Assembly: GCF_003696315.1 (NCBI RefSeq)
Contig: NZ_RFFN01000003.1
Span: 682,001-746,000 of the forward strand
DNA: 64,000 nucleotides
DNA from: Pseudomonas songnenensis
GTDB taxonomy: Bacteria; Pseudomonadota; Gammaproteobacteria; Pseudomonadales; Pseudomonadaceae
Direction of reading: 5' to 3'
Below the pieces are notes generated by a model that saw only the letters and a list, made by a program, of their open reading frames with translations, was not told where the DNA came from and ran no database searches. The position numbers and the translations under genes are program-made. Positions 20,014-28,887 of the stretch are shown here, in pieces (within the stretch, counting starts at the first letter, position 1; the number at the start of each line of letters is the position of its first letter).

Positions 20014-22065
20014 GTGAGCGCGAACAATCCCCTGCTGCAACAATTCGACCTGCCGCCCTATTCCGAAATCCGTCCGGAGCACGTCGAGCCGGCCGTCGAC
20101 ACCATCCTCGGCGACAACCGCGTGGCGATCCAGGAGCTGCTCAGCCGCCCGGCCGAAAGCCTGGACTGGCAGACCCTGGTGGTCGGGCTGGACGAGCTGA
20201 ATGATCGCCTCGCCCGTGCCTGGGGGCCGGTCGGTCACCTCAACGCCGTGTGCAACAGCCCGGAACTGCGCACCGCTTACGAGGCCTGCCTGCCCAAGCT
20301 GTCGGCCTACTACACGGAACTGGGGCAAAACCGCGCGCTGTTCCAGGCCTACCAGGCGCTGGCCACGAACCCCGCGGCGGCCGGTTTCGAGGTGGCGCAG
20401 AAGACCATCCTCGAGCATTCGCTGCGCGACTTCCGCCTGTCCGGTATCGACCTGCCGCCGGTGGAGCAGCAGCGCTTCGGCGCCATCCAGATGAAGCTCG
20501 CCGAGCTGGGCAGCAGGTTCTCCAACCAGCTGCTGGACGCCACACAGGCCTGGACCCGGCACATCACCGACGAGAGCCTGCTGGCGGGCATCACCGCCTC
20601 GGCCAAGGCGCAGATGGCCGAGGCGGCCAAGGCCAAGGATCTGGACGGCTGGCTGATCACCCTGGAATTCCCCAGCTACTACGCGGTGATGACCTACGCC
20701 GACAACCGCGGCCTGCGCGAGGAGGTCTACACCGCCTACTGCACCCGCGCCTCGGACCAGGGCCCGAATGCCGGGCAGTTCGACAACGGCCCGGTGATGG
20801 CCGAGATCCTCGAGCTGCGTCACGAGCTGGCCGGCCTGCTGGGCTATCGCAACTTCGCCGAGCTGTCGCTGGCGACCAAGATGGCCGAATCCACCGAGCA
20901 GGTGCTGAGCTTTCTGCGCGACCTGGCGGTGCGCAGCAAGCCGTTCGCCGAACGCGACCTGGCCGAACTGCGCGCCTTCGCCGCCGAGCAGGGTCTGGAC
21001 GACCTGCAGAGCTGGGACCTGGGCTACTACGCCGAGAAGCTGCGCCAGCAGCGCTACAGCCTGAACCAGGAAGAGCTGCGCGCCTACTTCCCGATCGACA
21101 AGGTACTGTCCGGGCTGTTCGGCATCGTCCAGCGCCTGTATGGCATCCAGATCCATGAACTGGAGCGGTTCGACCGCTGGCACCCGGATGTGCGGCTGTT
21201 CGAGATCACCGAGAACGGCGAGCACGTCGGGCGCTTCTTCTTCGACCTCTACGCGCGGCCGAACAAGCGCGGCGGCGCCTGGATGGACGGCGCCCGCGAC
21301 AAGCGCCGCACCGCAGACGGCACGCTGCAGACGCCGGTGGCCAACCTGGTCTGCAACTTCACCCCGCCGGTGGGCGAGCGCCCGGCGCTCTTGACCCATG
21401 ACGAGGTCACCACGCTGTTCCACGAATTCGGCCACGGCCTGCACCACCTGCTGACCCAGGTCGAGCACGCTGGTGCGTCGGGCATCAACGGCGTGGCCTG
21501 GGATGCGGTGGAGCTGCCCAGCCAGTTCATGGAGAACTGGTGCTGGGACCCCGAAGGCCTGGCGCTGATCTCCGGTCACTACCAGACCGGCGAAGCCCTG
21601 CCACAGGACAAACTGGACATGATGCTGGCGGCGAAGAACTTCCAGTCCGGCATGATGATGGCGCGCCAGCTGGAGTTCTCCCTGTTCGACTTCGAACTGC
21701 ACGCCACCCACGGTGACGGTCGCAGCGTGCTGCAGGTGCTCGAACACATCCGCGACGAGGTTTCGGTGATGCGGCCGCCGGCCTACAACCGCTTCCCCAA
21801 CAGTTTCGCGCACATCTTCTCCGGCGGTTACGCCGCCGGTTACTACAGCTACAAGTGGGCCGAGGTGCTGTCGTCCGATGCCTTCTCGCGCTTCGAGGAG
21901 GAAGGGGTGTTCAACGCCGAGACCGGCCGCGCCTTCCGCGAGGCCATCCTGGCGCGTGGCGGCTCCCAGGAGCCGATGGTACTGTTCGTCGATTTCCGAG
22001 GCCGCGAGCCGTCCATCGACGCTCTGCTGCGCCACCTCGGGCTGGTAGCGGAGGCCGCAGCATGA
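20014..22065 (+). CDS. prlC: Oligopeptidase A (M3 metallopeptidase)
   Basis: The 683-residue cytoplasmic zinc oligopeptidase has the M3 motif HEFGH (H470, E471, H474), with the third ligand expected about 28 residues downstream in ELPSQFMENW. Length matches E. coli OpdA (about 680). It degrades short peptides such as cleaved signal peptides. I chose GTG for MSANNPLLQQFDLPPY because similarity to PrlC begins there; an upstream in-frame extension is low-complexity. The stop overlaps the start of the YheV-like gene. Confidence 0.94.
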   Translation: MSANNPLLQQFDLPPYSEIRPEHVEPAVDTILGDNRVAIQELLSRPAESLDWQTLVVGLDELNDRLARAWGPVGHLNAVCNSPELRTAYEACLPKLSAYYTELGQNRALFQAYQALATNPAAAGFEVAQKTILEHSLRDFRLSGIDLPPVEQQRFGAIQMKLAELGSRFSNQLLDATQAWTRHITDESLLAGITASAKAQMAEAAKAKDLDGWLITLEFPSYYAVMTYADNRGLREEVYTAYCTRASDQGPNAGQFDNGPVMAEILELRHELAGLLGYRNFAELSLATKMAESTEQVLSFLRDLAVRSKPFAERDLAELRAFAAEQGLDDLQSWDLGYYAEKLRQQRYSLNQEELRAYFPIDKVLSGLFGIVQRLYGIQIHELERFDRWHPDVRLFEITENGEHVGRFFFDLYARPNKRGGAWMDGARDKRRTADGTLQTPVANLVCNFTPPVGERPALLTHDEVTTLFHEFGHGLHHLLTQVEHAGASGINGVAWDAVELPSQFMENWCWDPEGLALISGHYQTGEALPQDKLDMMLAAKNFQSGMMMARQLEFSLFDFELHATHGDGRSVLQVLEHIRDEVSVMRPPAYNRFPNSFAHIFSGGYAAGYYSYKWAEVLSSDAFSRFEEEGVFNAETGRAFREAILARGGSQEPMVLFVDFRGREPSIDALLRHLGLVAEAAA

Positions 22066-22340
22066 GCAACGAAGTATCCCGAGTCACCACCAAGCGCTTC
22101 ATCGCCGGGGCCGTATGCCCGGCGTGCAGCGGCACGGACTGCATCAAGATGTGGGATGTCGACGGTGTGCCGCACCGCGAATGCATCGACTGCGGCTACG
22201 CCGACACCCTCAACGCCCAGGGCCAGTCGGTACCCATGGAGCTGGGCACGCGAGTGAACAAGGTCCAGCCCAAGCCGGCCAACCCGCAGGTGCAGTCGGT
22301 GCAGTTTTTTCCTAATCCGAAGTTGAAGAAGCCGGAGTGA
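22062..22340 (+). CDS. YheV-family zinc-ribbon protein
   Basis: The 92-residue protein contains two CxxC knuckles, CPAC (near residue 19) and CIDC (near residue 41), forming a zinc ribbon, then a Pro/Lys/Gln-rich tail. The family is known as YheV or putative metal-binding protein and has no fixed function. It overlaps prlC by ATGA, so it is co-translated. Confidence 0.85.
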   Translation: MSNEVSRVTTKRFIAGAVCPACSGTDCIKMWDVDGVPHRECIDCGYADTLNAQGQSVPMELGTRVNKVQPKPANPQVQSVQFFPNPKLKKPE

Positions 22341-22379
22341 TACGCCTCGGCTGAACCGAAAGGCCCGCCAATTGGCGGG

Positions 22380-22730
22380 ATCGGGCTGGGAAGATCGAGA
22401 AGCAGGCTTCGCTTGGCTTTTGCGTTTTTGCTTTCCTTGCACGGCCTGCCAGGCGGCACCAACCGCCCCTTTCAGGAGGCCGAATGGAGTCCGCTTGGAG
22501 GGAAGCGAGCGGCATGGATGCCGCGAGAGGCGTAAAGGGCCATGGACGGCCCTTGTACGCCGGCCGCCGGAGCGCGGATGGAATGAGGGAAGTCGAGCGC
22601 AGCGAGAGCCGGATGGAGGGGCAAGCGTTTTTGCTTACTTTTTTGGCGACTGAAAAAAGTGAGTCGCCCAGCAGGGCGAAACCAAGCGCTCAAGCGGCTC
22701 GCAAATCGCCATCCAAGCAAAACGCTTAGT
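22380..22730. repeat. Noncoding intergenic block with a pseudoknot-like core (22637-22668)
   Basis: The 454-bp gap between the YheV-like gene and the acyltransferase has no convincing gene. It contains GGGCCATGGACGGCCC and then ACTTTTTT (22637-22644), GGCGACT (22645-22651), AAAAAAGT (22653-22660) and AGTCGCC (22662-22668). The two complementary pairs interleave in the order a-b-a'-b', the arrangement of an H-type pseudoknot. I have seen similar phrases (TACTTTT...AAAGT..GTCGCC) downstream of genes in other pseudomonads and xanthomonads, so this may be a dispersed element. A weak hairpin CCCGCCA/TGGCGGG lies at 22364-22379. Confidence 0.5.
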
Positions 22731-22794
22731 CAGCACCCACCAGCCCACCCGCAATCTCCAATTTTCAGACAGCGCCTGTGCGCCATCCGAAGAC

Positions 22795-23865
22795 TCAACC
22801 ATCGGCACTCGGCGTCGCCCGTCCCGGCTGCGGTGGCGAGGCAAACAGGCGCTTGAGCTTCATCGCCGGCGCTTCGATCAGGTGCCAGGACAGCGCGGCG
22901 AGGATCAGCGTCGGCACGAAGGCGATCAGCGTCAGGCCGAGCACGCCGACCTGCGGGCCGAACAGGTAGACGGTGAGCTGCTGGAACGGGAAGGCGTAGA
23001 TATACAGGCCGTAGGAGAAGTCACCGTACTTGCCGAAACGCGACACCCAGGGCAGCGGCGCGTAGGCCAGGTAGAGCACCAGGTACGGCAGCGCGACGAA
23101 GTACACCAGCGGGCCGATGTCGGTGCGGAAGGTCGCCACCAGCGCGGCGAACAGCAGCGCCGCGATCCAGCCGCGCCAGGGAATGTCGTCGCGATAGAGG
23201 AACAGTGCCGAGCCGCTGTAATACAGCAGACCGAGCTTGAAGATGTTCTTGATGAAGTAGGACTCGATACCCAGCTTGCCCAGCAGCCAGACGTGTCCGA
23301 CCGCCAGCACCACGATCGGCAGGAAGATCAGGCGGCGCTTGAGAAAGCCGGTCAGGCCGAGAATCATCACGCCGATGTACATCAGCACTTCCAGCGGCAA
23401 CGTCCACAGCGAGCCGTTGACCACATCGGGATAGATGTTGCCGGTGAACACGCCGGGCAGTTCGTAACGCGTCACCAGCAGGATGTTCTGCAGGTAGGTC
23501 CAGGTACCGTCGGCGGCCAGATAGCGGGCGAGGCTGAACTGCGTGACCATCGGTCCGATGACGAAGACCGACAGCAGCACCGCCACGATCAGCGCCGGGA
23601 AGATGCGCAGTGCGCGCTTGAGCAGAAAGCTCTTCGGGCTGCTGCTGGCCAGCCAGGACGAGGCGATCAGGTAGCCGCTCATGACGAAGAAGATGCCGAC
23701 GGCGATCGAGCCGCCCTTTTCATAGCCGGTCAGCAACGTCAGCGGTTCATCGCCACGGCGACCAACCAGTGGATAGCTATGGGCGAACAGCACCAGAGCG
23801 GCAGCAAAGAAGCGCAGGAAATCGAAATTGTTTTCCCGGGTGTGAAAGGAACCGGTGGGATGCAT
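22795..23865 (-). CDS. Acyltransferase 3 family membrane protein (OafA/YrhL-like)
   Basis: The 356-residue polytopic protein starts with NNFDFLRFFAAALVLFAHSYPLVG, the typical acyltransferase-3 opening with R and the active-site H near residues 18 and 29. About ten membrane helices follow, including FFVMSGYLIASSWL and GSLWTLPLEVLMYIGVM. Such enzymes O-acetylate surface sugars such as LPS or exopolysaccharide. It sits between the YheV-like gene and the radical SAM gene, which are adjacent in P. aeruginosa as I recall, so it is probably an accessory insertion. Confidence 0.85.
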   Translation of the reverse strand: MHPTGSFHTRENNFDFLRFFAAALVLFAHSYPLVGRRGDEPLTLLTGYEKGGSIAVGIFFVMSGYLIASSWLASSSPKSFLLKRALRIFPALIVAVLLSVFVIGPMVTQFSLARYLAADGTWTYLQNILLVTRYELPGVFTGNIYPDVVNGSLWTLPLEVLMYIGVMILGLTGFLKRRLIFLPIVVLAVGHVWLLGKLGIESYFIKNIFKLGLLYYSGSALFLYRDDIPWRGWIAALLFAALVATFRTDIGPLVYFVALPYLVLYLAYAPLPWVSRFGKYGDFSYGLYIYAFPFQQLTVYLFGPQVGVLGLTLIAFVPTLILAALSWHLIEAPAMKLKRLFASPPQPGRATPSADG

Positions 23866-24130
23866 GGTCTGCTCCTGACTGTCGGCAGTGGCTGGAAGCT
23901 GGAGTGCACTGATAGTGCAAATGCCGGTACTGCCGGATCGGTCGCCAGGGGCGCCCTGATCATCCTTTTATTTGTCTGCCGGCCGGCTCCAATTCGGGCA
24001 GCGTGGAACCACAGCGCTCGCCCGATCAGCCTCCTTTGTCCGGACCTGTAAGCAAATGTTCCCGAGCCAACCGACGGGCGGTAGCGGTTGCCATCGATCA
24101 GCTGGGCTGGCGCACGGACGACGAGCCGTT

Positions 24131-24150
24131 TACTGTATATATAAACAGCA
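24131..24150. promoter_or_regulatory. LexA (SOS) box upstream of the radical SAM gene
   Basis: CTGTATATATAAACAG (24133-24148) matches the gammaproteobacterial LexA consensus CTG-N10-CAG with the typical TATATA interior. It lies 16 bp before the ATG of the radical SAM gene, so it overlaps the promoter or transcript start. The P. aeruginosa homologue PA0069 is, as I recall, a LexA-regulon member. Confidence 0.85.
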
Positions 24151-24164
24151 TTCGACTCACGACC

Positions 24165-25229
24165 ATGACCCTGCCTACTCCCACACCACGCGGCCGCGGT
24201 ACGGCGGTCAACCCGGACAATCGCTTCGCGCCCATGCGCAGCGAGGCCTATGACGACGGCTGGGAACAGGACGTCCCGCCGACCCGCGCCACCGAGGTGC
24301 GCCGCGAAATCGCCAAGTCGGTGCTGACGCGCAACCAGTCGCCGGACGTTGGTTTCGATCGCTCGGTCAACCCTTATCGCGGCTGCGAACATGGCTGCAT
24401 CTACTGCTTTGCGCGGCCATCGCACGCGTACTGGGATCTTTCGCCGGGCATCGATTTCGAGACCCGGCTGATCGCCAAGACCAACCTTGCCGAACGGCTG
24501 GAGGCCGAGCTGAGCAAGCCGGGCTACGTGCCGCAGCCCATTGCTCTGGGGGTGAACACCGATGCCTATCAGCCACTGGAGCGCGAGCAGCGGCTGACGC
24601 GCCAGGCACTGGAGATCCTGCTGCGCTTCAGGCATCCGGTGCACATCATCACCAAGGGTTCGCTGGTGCTGCGCGACCTGGACCTGCTGGTGCCGCTGGC
24701 CGAGCAGCGGCTGGTGAGCGTGTCGGTCAGCCTCACGACCCTGGACGATGAACTCAAACGCATCATGGAGCCGCGCGCAGCCTCGCCTTCGGCGCGCCTG
24801 CGGGTATTGCGTACGCTGCACGAGGCCGGCGTGCCGGTCAGCGTGATGTGCGCGCCGATGATCCCGATGATCAACGACATGGAGCTGGAGCGCCTGCTCG
24901 AAGCCGCCCGCGAAGCCGGTGCGCGTTCGGCCGGCTACGTGCTGCTGCGCCTGCCTCATGAGGTGGCCGGGCTGTTCGAGGGCTGGCTCGAGGAACACTT
25001 TGCGCAGCGCGCCGCCCATGTCATGAGCCTGGTGCGCCAGTCGCGCGGCGGCAAGGATTACGACAGCCGCTTCGGCAGCCGCATGCGCGGCGAAGGGCAG
25101 TTCGCCCAGCTGCTCGCCCAGCGTTTCCAGCTGGCCTGCAAGCGCCTGGGCTTCAATCGGCGGGATCAGAACTACGGCCTGGACTGCAGCATTTTCGCGC
25201 CACCCGGGCAGCAGCTGAGCCTGATCTGA
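24165..25229 (+). CDS. Radical SAM protein, PA0069 / Rv2578c family
   Basis: The 354-residue protein carries the radical SAM cluster motif in CEHGCIYC (C74, C78, C81; CxxxCxxC), followed by a TIM-barrel domain (about 70-320) distantly like spore photoproduct lyase. It should cleave S-adenosylmethionine to make a 5'-deoxyadenosyl radical; the substrate is unknown. A LexA box overlaps its promoter, pointing to a role after DNA damage. I chose MTLPTPTPRGRG as the start because upstream codons cover the LexA box and would not be transcribed. Confidence 0.88.
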   Translation: MTLPTPTPRGRGTAVNPDNRFAPMRSEAYDDGWEQDVPPTRATEVRREIAKSVLTRNQSPDVGFDRSVNPYRGCEHGCIYCFARPSHAYWDLSPGIDFETRLIAKTNLAERLEAELSKPGYVPQPIALGVNTDAYQPLEREQRLTRQALEILLRFRHPVHIITKGSLVLRDLDLLVPLAEQRLVSVSVSLTTLDDELKRIMEPRAASPSARLRVLRTLHEAGVPVSVMCAPMIPMINDMELERLLEAAREAGARSAGYVLLRLPHEVAGLFEGWLEEHFAQRAAHVMSLVRQSRGGKDYDSRFGSRMRGEGQFAQLLAQRFQLACKRLGFNRRDQNYGLDCSIFAPPGQQLSLI

Positions 25230-25543
25230 CCGGTTTTACCCCGGCGGGAGACGCCGCCGGGTGGCTGACGCTTACCCATCCACCGCACTGCACGCTGCCA
25301 CGCATCGCCCTGCAACCCGCGCCGGACTGCGCGACTGCTTGCAGACGCGTGGAAAACGCTTCGCGGTTTTCCACCCTACGTTCGAGCCTGTGTCGCGAGA
25401 ATCTGCCGCATTCGGTGAGCGGCCCCTCGGGGTGGGCTGCCCCCCCGGCGACACGAGCCTCCTGCTGTCTGCCGGGCATGTTCGCGAGGAACTATCCCCG
25501 GCCGCCGTCGCACCAATCCCTGTATTCCTGCATCGGAGGCATC
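25230..25543. repeat. Intergenic region with two CCACC-type palindromes
   Basis: This 314-bp gap has no convincing gene. At 25349-25380, GTGGAAAAC pairs with GTTTTCCAC and is followed by CCTACG, the same family as 17673-17705. A weaker relative, GGGTGG...CCATCCACC, lies at 25259-25284. Their closeness to the preceding stop suggests a transcription-stop or mRNA-end role. Confidence 0.55.
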
Positions 25544-25807
25544 GTGGACTGGATCGATCTGCTGCAATGGCCGGCCATGGTGGTCACGGTGATCGCCGCC
25601 TGGCTGATCGGCTCGCTACAACCTGGCCGGCGCTTCGTCGGCTTCTGCTGTTTTCTGCTGAGCAACCTGCTCTGGGTGATCTGGGGCTGGCACGCCGAGG
25701 CCTGGGCGCTGATTACGCTGCAGGTCTGCCTGGCGGCGATGAACATTCGCGGCGTGAAGAAGAACGACGACCCCGCACAGCCCGAGCCAGACACGCCGCG
25801 CGCTTAA
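25544..25807 (+). CDS. Small membrane protein of unknown function
   Basis: The 87-residue product starts at GTG with a good RBS (CGGAGG, 5 bp upstream). Three hydrophobic segments (PAMVVTVIAAWLIGSL, FVGFCCFLLSNLLWVIWGW, WALITLQVCLAAMNIRG) make it an inner membrane protein with an acidic C-terminal tail. The layout resembles one repeat of PnuC or SWEET-like small transporters, but I cannot assign a function. The start is better supported than a longer in-frame ORF that would begin inside the palindrome at 25349. Confidence 0.7.
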   Translation: MDWIDLLQWPAMVVTVIAAWLIGSLQPGRRFVGFCCFLLSNLLWVIWGWHAEAWALITLQVCLAAMNIRGVKKNDDPAQPEPDTPRA

Positions 25808-26039
25808 ATTGCGAGAGTGGGATCGCTGTCTATACTCCGAATCGTAGGCGTACCTGATTGAGTTCCGACTGCGCGTGCAAGCGTCCAGCTCAACCCCGAG
25901 CGTTTCGGTGGTCGTGCTGGGCAGAATCGGACTGATCGAGAACGTAGCTGGCATGACGGGAATGGTTTCCCCGGCCAGCCGATTCTCGGCGGTGCGATGG
26001 CGGTCGGCGGGATAACAAGAATCATAAGGGGAACCCGCA

Positions 26040-27173
26040 ATGTCTCGACATCCATGCATCTGGATGGGGCTTGGGCTTTCGGCAATATTCGGCCAGGCCC
26101 AGGCGGCCTGGGACGTGAACATGCGCTCCGGCGCCACCGACGTCAGTCGGTCGGTGTTCGATCTGCACATGACCATCTTCTGGATCTGCGTGGTCATCGG
26201 CGTGCTGGTGTTCGGCGTGATGATCTATTCGATGATCGCGCACCGCCGCTCCAAGCGTCAGCACTCCGCCAACTTCCATGAAAACACCCGCGTCGAGGTG
26301 CTCTGGACGGTCATTCCGCTGCTGATCCTGGTGGGCATGGCGATCCCGGCGACGCGCACGCTGATCCACATCTACGACTCCAGCGAATCGGACGTGGACG
26401 TGCAGATCACCGGCTACCAGTGGAAGTGGCACTACAAGTATCTGGGCGAGGACGTGGAGTTCTTCAGCAACCTCACCACGCCGCGCGAGCAGATCAACAA
26501 CCAGTCGCCCAAGGGCGAGCATTACCTGCTGGAAGTCGACGAGCCGCTGGTGATTCCGGCCGGAGCCAAGGTGCGCTTCCTGATCACCGCGGCGGACGTG
26601 ATCCACTCCTGGTGGGTGCCGGATCTGGCGGTGAAGAAGGACGCCATTCCCGGCTTCATCAACGAATCCTGGACCCGCGTCGAGCAGCCGGGCATCTACC
26701 GCGGCCAGTGCACCGAACTCTGCGGCAAGGACCACGGCTTCATGCCGGTGGTGGTGGAGGTCAAGTCGCAGGAGGACTACGCCAGCTGGCTCGGCGAGAA
26801 GAAGGCCGAAGCCGCCAAGCTGGCTGAACTGACCAGCAAGGAATGGACCCTGGAAGAGCTCAACGAGCGCGGCCAGAAGGTTTACCAGACCGCCTGCGCC
26901 TCGTGCCACCAGGCCGGTGGCGAAGGCATCCCGCCGATGTTCCCGGCACTCAAGGGCTCGGCCATCGCCACCGGCGACATCGAGGCGCACATCGACATCG
27001 TCGTCAACGGCAAGCCTGGCACCGCCATGGCGGCGTTCGGCAAGCAGCTGTCGGAGGTCGATCTGGCTGCGGTCATCACCTACGAGCGCAACGCCTGGGG
27101 CAACAAGACCGACGACATGGTCACGCCGAAAGACGTGCTCGACTTCAAACAGGCCGAAGAAGCCACCCAGTAA
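26040..27173 (+). CDS. coxB: Cytochrome c oxidase subunit II with fused cytochrome c (CoxB)
   Basis: The 377-residue subunit has a signal peptide, two membrane helices (about 40-60 and 85-105) and a periplasmic cupredoxin domain with CuA ligands C224, C228, H232 and M235 in CTELCGKDHGFM. A C-terminal cytochrome c domain has heme motif CASCH (C286-H290). It takes electrons from cytochrome c and passes them to subunit I. It is the first gene of a cox operon whose order matches P. aeruginosa PA0105-PA0114 as I recall. Confidence 0.95.
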   Translation: MSRHPCIWMGLGLSAIFGQAQAAWDVNMRSGATDVSRSVFDLHMTIFWICVVIGVLVFGVMIYSMIAHRRSKRQHSANFHENTRVEVLWTVIPLLILVGMAIPATRTLIHIYDSSESDVDVQITGYQWKWHYKYLGEDVEFFSNLTTPREQINNQSPKGEHYLLEVDEPLVIPAGAKVRFLITAADVIHSWWVPDLAVKKDAIPGFINESWTRVEQPGIYRGQCTELCGKDHGFMPVVVEVKSQEDYASWLGEKKAEAAKLAELTSKEWTLEELNERGQKVYQTACASCHQAGGEGIPPMFPALKGSAIATGDIEAHIDIVVNGKPGTAMAAFGKQLSEVDLAAVITYERNAWGNKTDDMVTPKDVLDFKQAEEATQ

Positions 27174-27185
27174 GAGGATCAGGTG

Positions 27186-28823
27186 ATGAGTGCAGTGATC
27201 GACGACCATGGTCATGTCGGGCATGACCACCACCACGGGCCGGCGAAGGGGCTCTCGCGCTGGCTGCTGACCACCAACCACAAGGACATCGGCTCGATGT
27301 ACCTGTGGTTCAGCTTCTGCGCCTTCCTGCTCGGCGGCTCGATGGCCATGGTGATCCGCGCCGAGCTGTTCCAGCCGGGCCTGCAGATCGTGCAGCCGGA
27401 ATTCTTCAACCAGATGACCACCATGCACGGCCTGATCATGGTCTTCGGCGCGGTGATGCCGGCCTTCGTCGGCCTGGCCAACTGGATGATCCCGCTGATG
27501 ATCGGCGCGCCGGACATGGCCCTGCCGCGGATGAACAACTTCAGCTTCTGGCTGCTGCCGGCGGCCTTCGGCCTGCTGGTCTCGACGCTGTTCATGGAGG
27601 GTGGCGGGCCGAACTTCGGCTGGACCTTCTACGCACCGCTGTCGACCACCTACGCGCCAGAGTCGGTGACCTTCTTCATCTTCGCCATCCACCTGATGGG
27701 CATCAGCTCGATCATGGGCGCGATCAACGTGGTCGCCACCATCCTCAACCTGCGTGCGCCGGGCATGACGCTGATGAAGATGCCGCTGTTCGTCTGGACC
27801 TGGCTGATCACCGCCTTCCTCTTGATCGCGGTGATGCCGGTGCTGGCCGGCGTGGTGACCATGATGCTGATGGACATCCACTTCGGCACCAGCTTCTTCA
27901 GCGCAGCCGGTGGCGGCGACCCGGTGCTGTTCCAGCACGTGTTCTGGTTCTTCGGCCATCCCGAGGTGTACATCATGATCCTGCCGGCCTTCGGCGCGGT
28001 CAGCTCGATCATCCCGGCGTTCAGCCGCAAGCCGCTGTTCGGCTACACTTCGATGGTCTACGCCACCGGCGCGATCGCCTTCCTCTCCTTCATCGTCTGG
28101 GCGCACCACATGTTCACCGTCGGCATTCCGCTGACCGGCGAGCTGTTCTTCATGTACGCCACCATGCTGATCGCCGTGCCCACCGGGGTGAAGGTGTTCA
28201 ACTGGGTGTCGACGATGTGGCGCGGCTCGCTGACCTTCGAGGCGCCGATGCTGTTCGCCGTGGCCTTCGTCATCCTCTTCACCATCGGCGGTTTTTCCGG
28301 GCTGATGCTGGCCATCGCCCCGGCGGACTTCCAGTACCACGACACCTACTTCGTGGTGGCGCACTTCCACTACGTGCTGGTGCCCGGCGCGATCTTCGGC
28401 ATCTTCGCCTCGGCCTACTACTGGCTGCCGAAGTGGACCGGGCACATGTATGACGAGACCCTGGCCAAGCTGCATTTCTGGATGAGCTTCATCGGCATGA
28501 ACCTGGCGTTCTTCCCGATGCACTTCGTCGGCCTTGCAGGCATGCCGCGGCGCATCCCGGACTACAACATGATGTTCGCCAACTTCAACATGGTCTCCAG
28601 CGTCGGCGCCTTCATGTTCGGCGCCACCCAGCTCTTGTTCCTGTTCATCGTCATCAAGTGCATCCGCGGCGGCGCACCCGCACCGGCCAAGCCCTGGGAC
28701 GGCGCCGAGGGCCTGGAATGGAGCGTGCCCTCGCCGGCGCCCTACCACACCTTCCAGACGCCACCGGACATGAGCGATGTGCACGAGCACCGCAAGGGCA
28801 CCGGCGGGGAGCTGACGCCGTGA
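27186..28823 (+). CDS. coxA: Cytochrome c oxidase subunit I (CoxA/CtaD)
   Basis: The 545-residue heme-copper oxidase subunit has about 12 helices. Heme a/a3 and CuB ligands lie in TTMHGLIMVF, FFGHPEVYI (with the cross-linked HPEVY), VWAHHMFT and VAHFHYVLV. The glutamate of HPEVY marks an aa3-type A1 oxidase. A His-rich N-terminus (HGHVGHDHHHG) precedes the first helix. It reduces oxygen to water and pumps protons. AGAGG eight bases upstream supports this ATG; a GTG one codon earlier is possible. Confidence 0.95.
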   Translation: MSAVIDDHGHVGHDHHHGPAKGLSRWLLTTNHKDIGSMYLWFSFCAFLLGGSMAMVIRAELFQPGLQIVQPEFFNQMTTMHGLIMVFGAVMPAFVGLANWMIPLMIGAPDMALPRMNNFSFWLLPAAFGLLVSTLFMEGGGPNFGWTFYAPLSTTYAPESVTFFIFAIHLMGISSIMGAINVVATILNLRAPGMTLMKMPLFVWTWLITAFLLIAVMPVLAGVVTMMLMDIHFGTSFFSAAGGGDPVLFQHVFWFFGHPEVYIMILPAFGAVSSIIPAFSRKPLFGYTSMVYATGAIAFLSFIVWAHHMFTVGIPLTGELFFMYATMLIAVPTGVKVFNWVSTMWRGSLTFEAPMLFAVAFVILFTIGGFSGLMLAIAPADFQYHDTYFVVAHFHYVLVPGAIFGIFASAYYWLPKWTGHMYDETLAKLHFWMSFIGMNLAFFPMHFVGLAGMPRRIPDYNMMFANFNMVSSVGAFMFGATQLLFLFIVIKCIRGGAPAPAKPWDGAEGLEWSVPSPAPYHTFQTPPDMSDVHEHRKGTGGELTP

Positions 28824-28887
28824 GCAGGCATCAGAGCTTGGCTGGGGGTTGCCGGGTCGCCCGCAGCCATCCATCGGGGAGGCTGCC

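Noticed and set aside
23739..25019. Long minus-strand frame opposite the radical SAM gene
   Set aside because: It mirrors the codon pattern of the real gene in high-GC DNA, is rich in His/Arg/Gln, and resembles no protein family.
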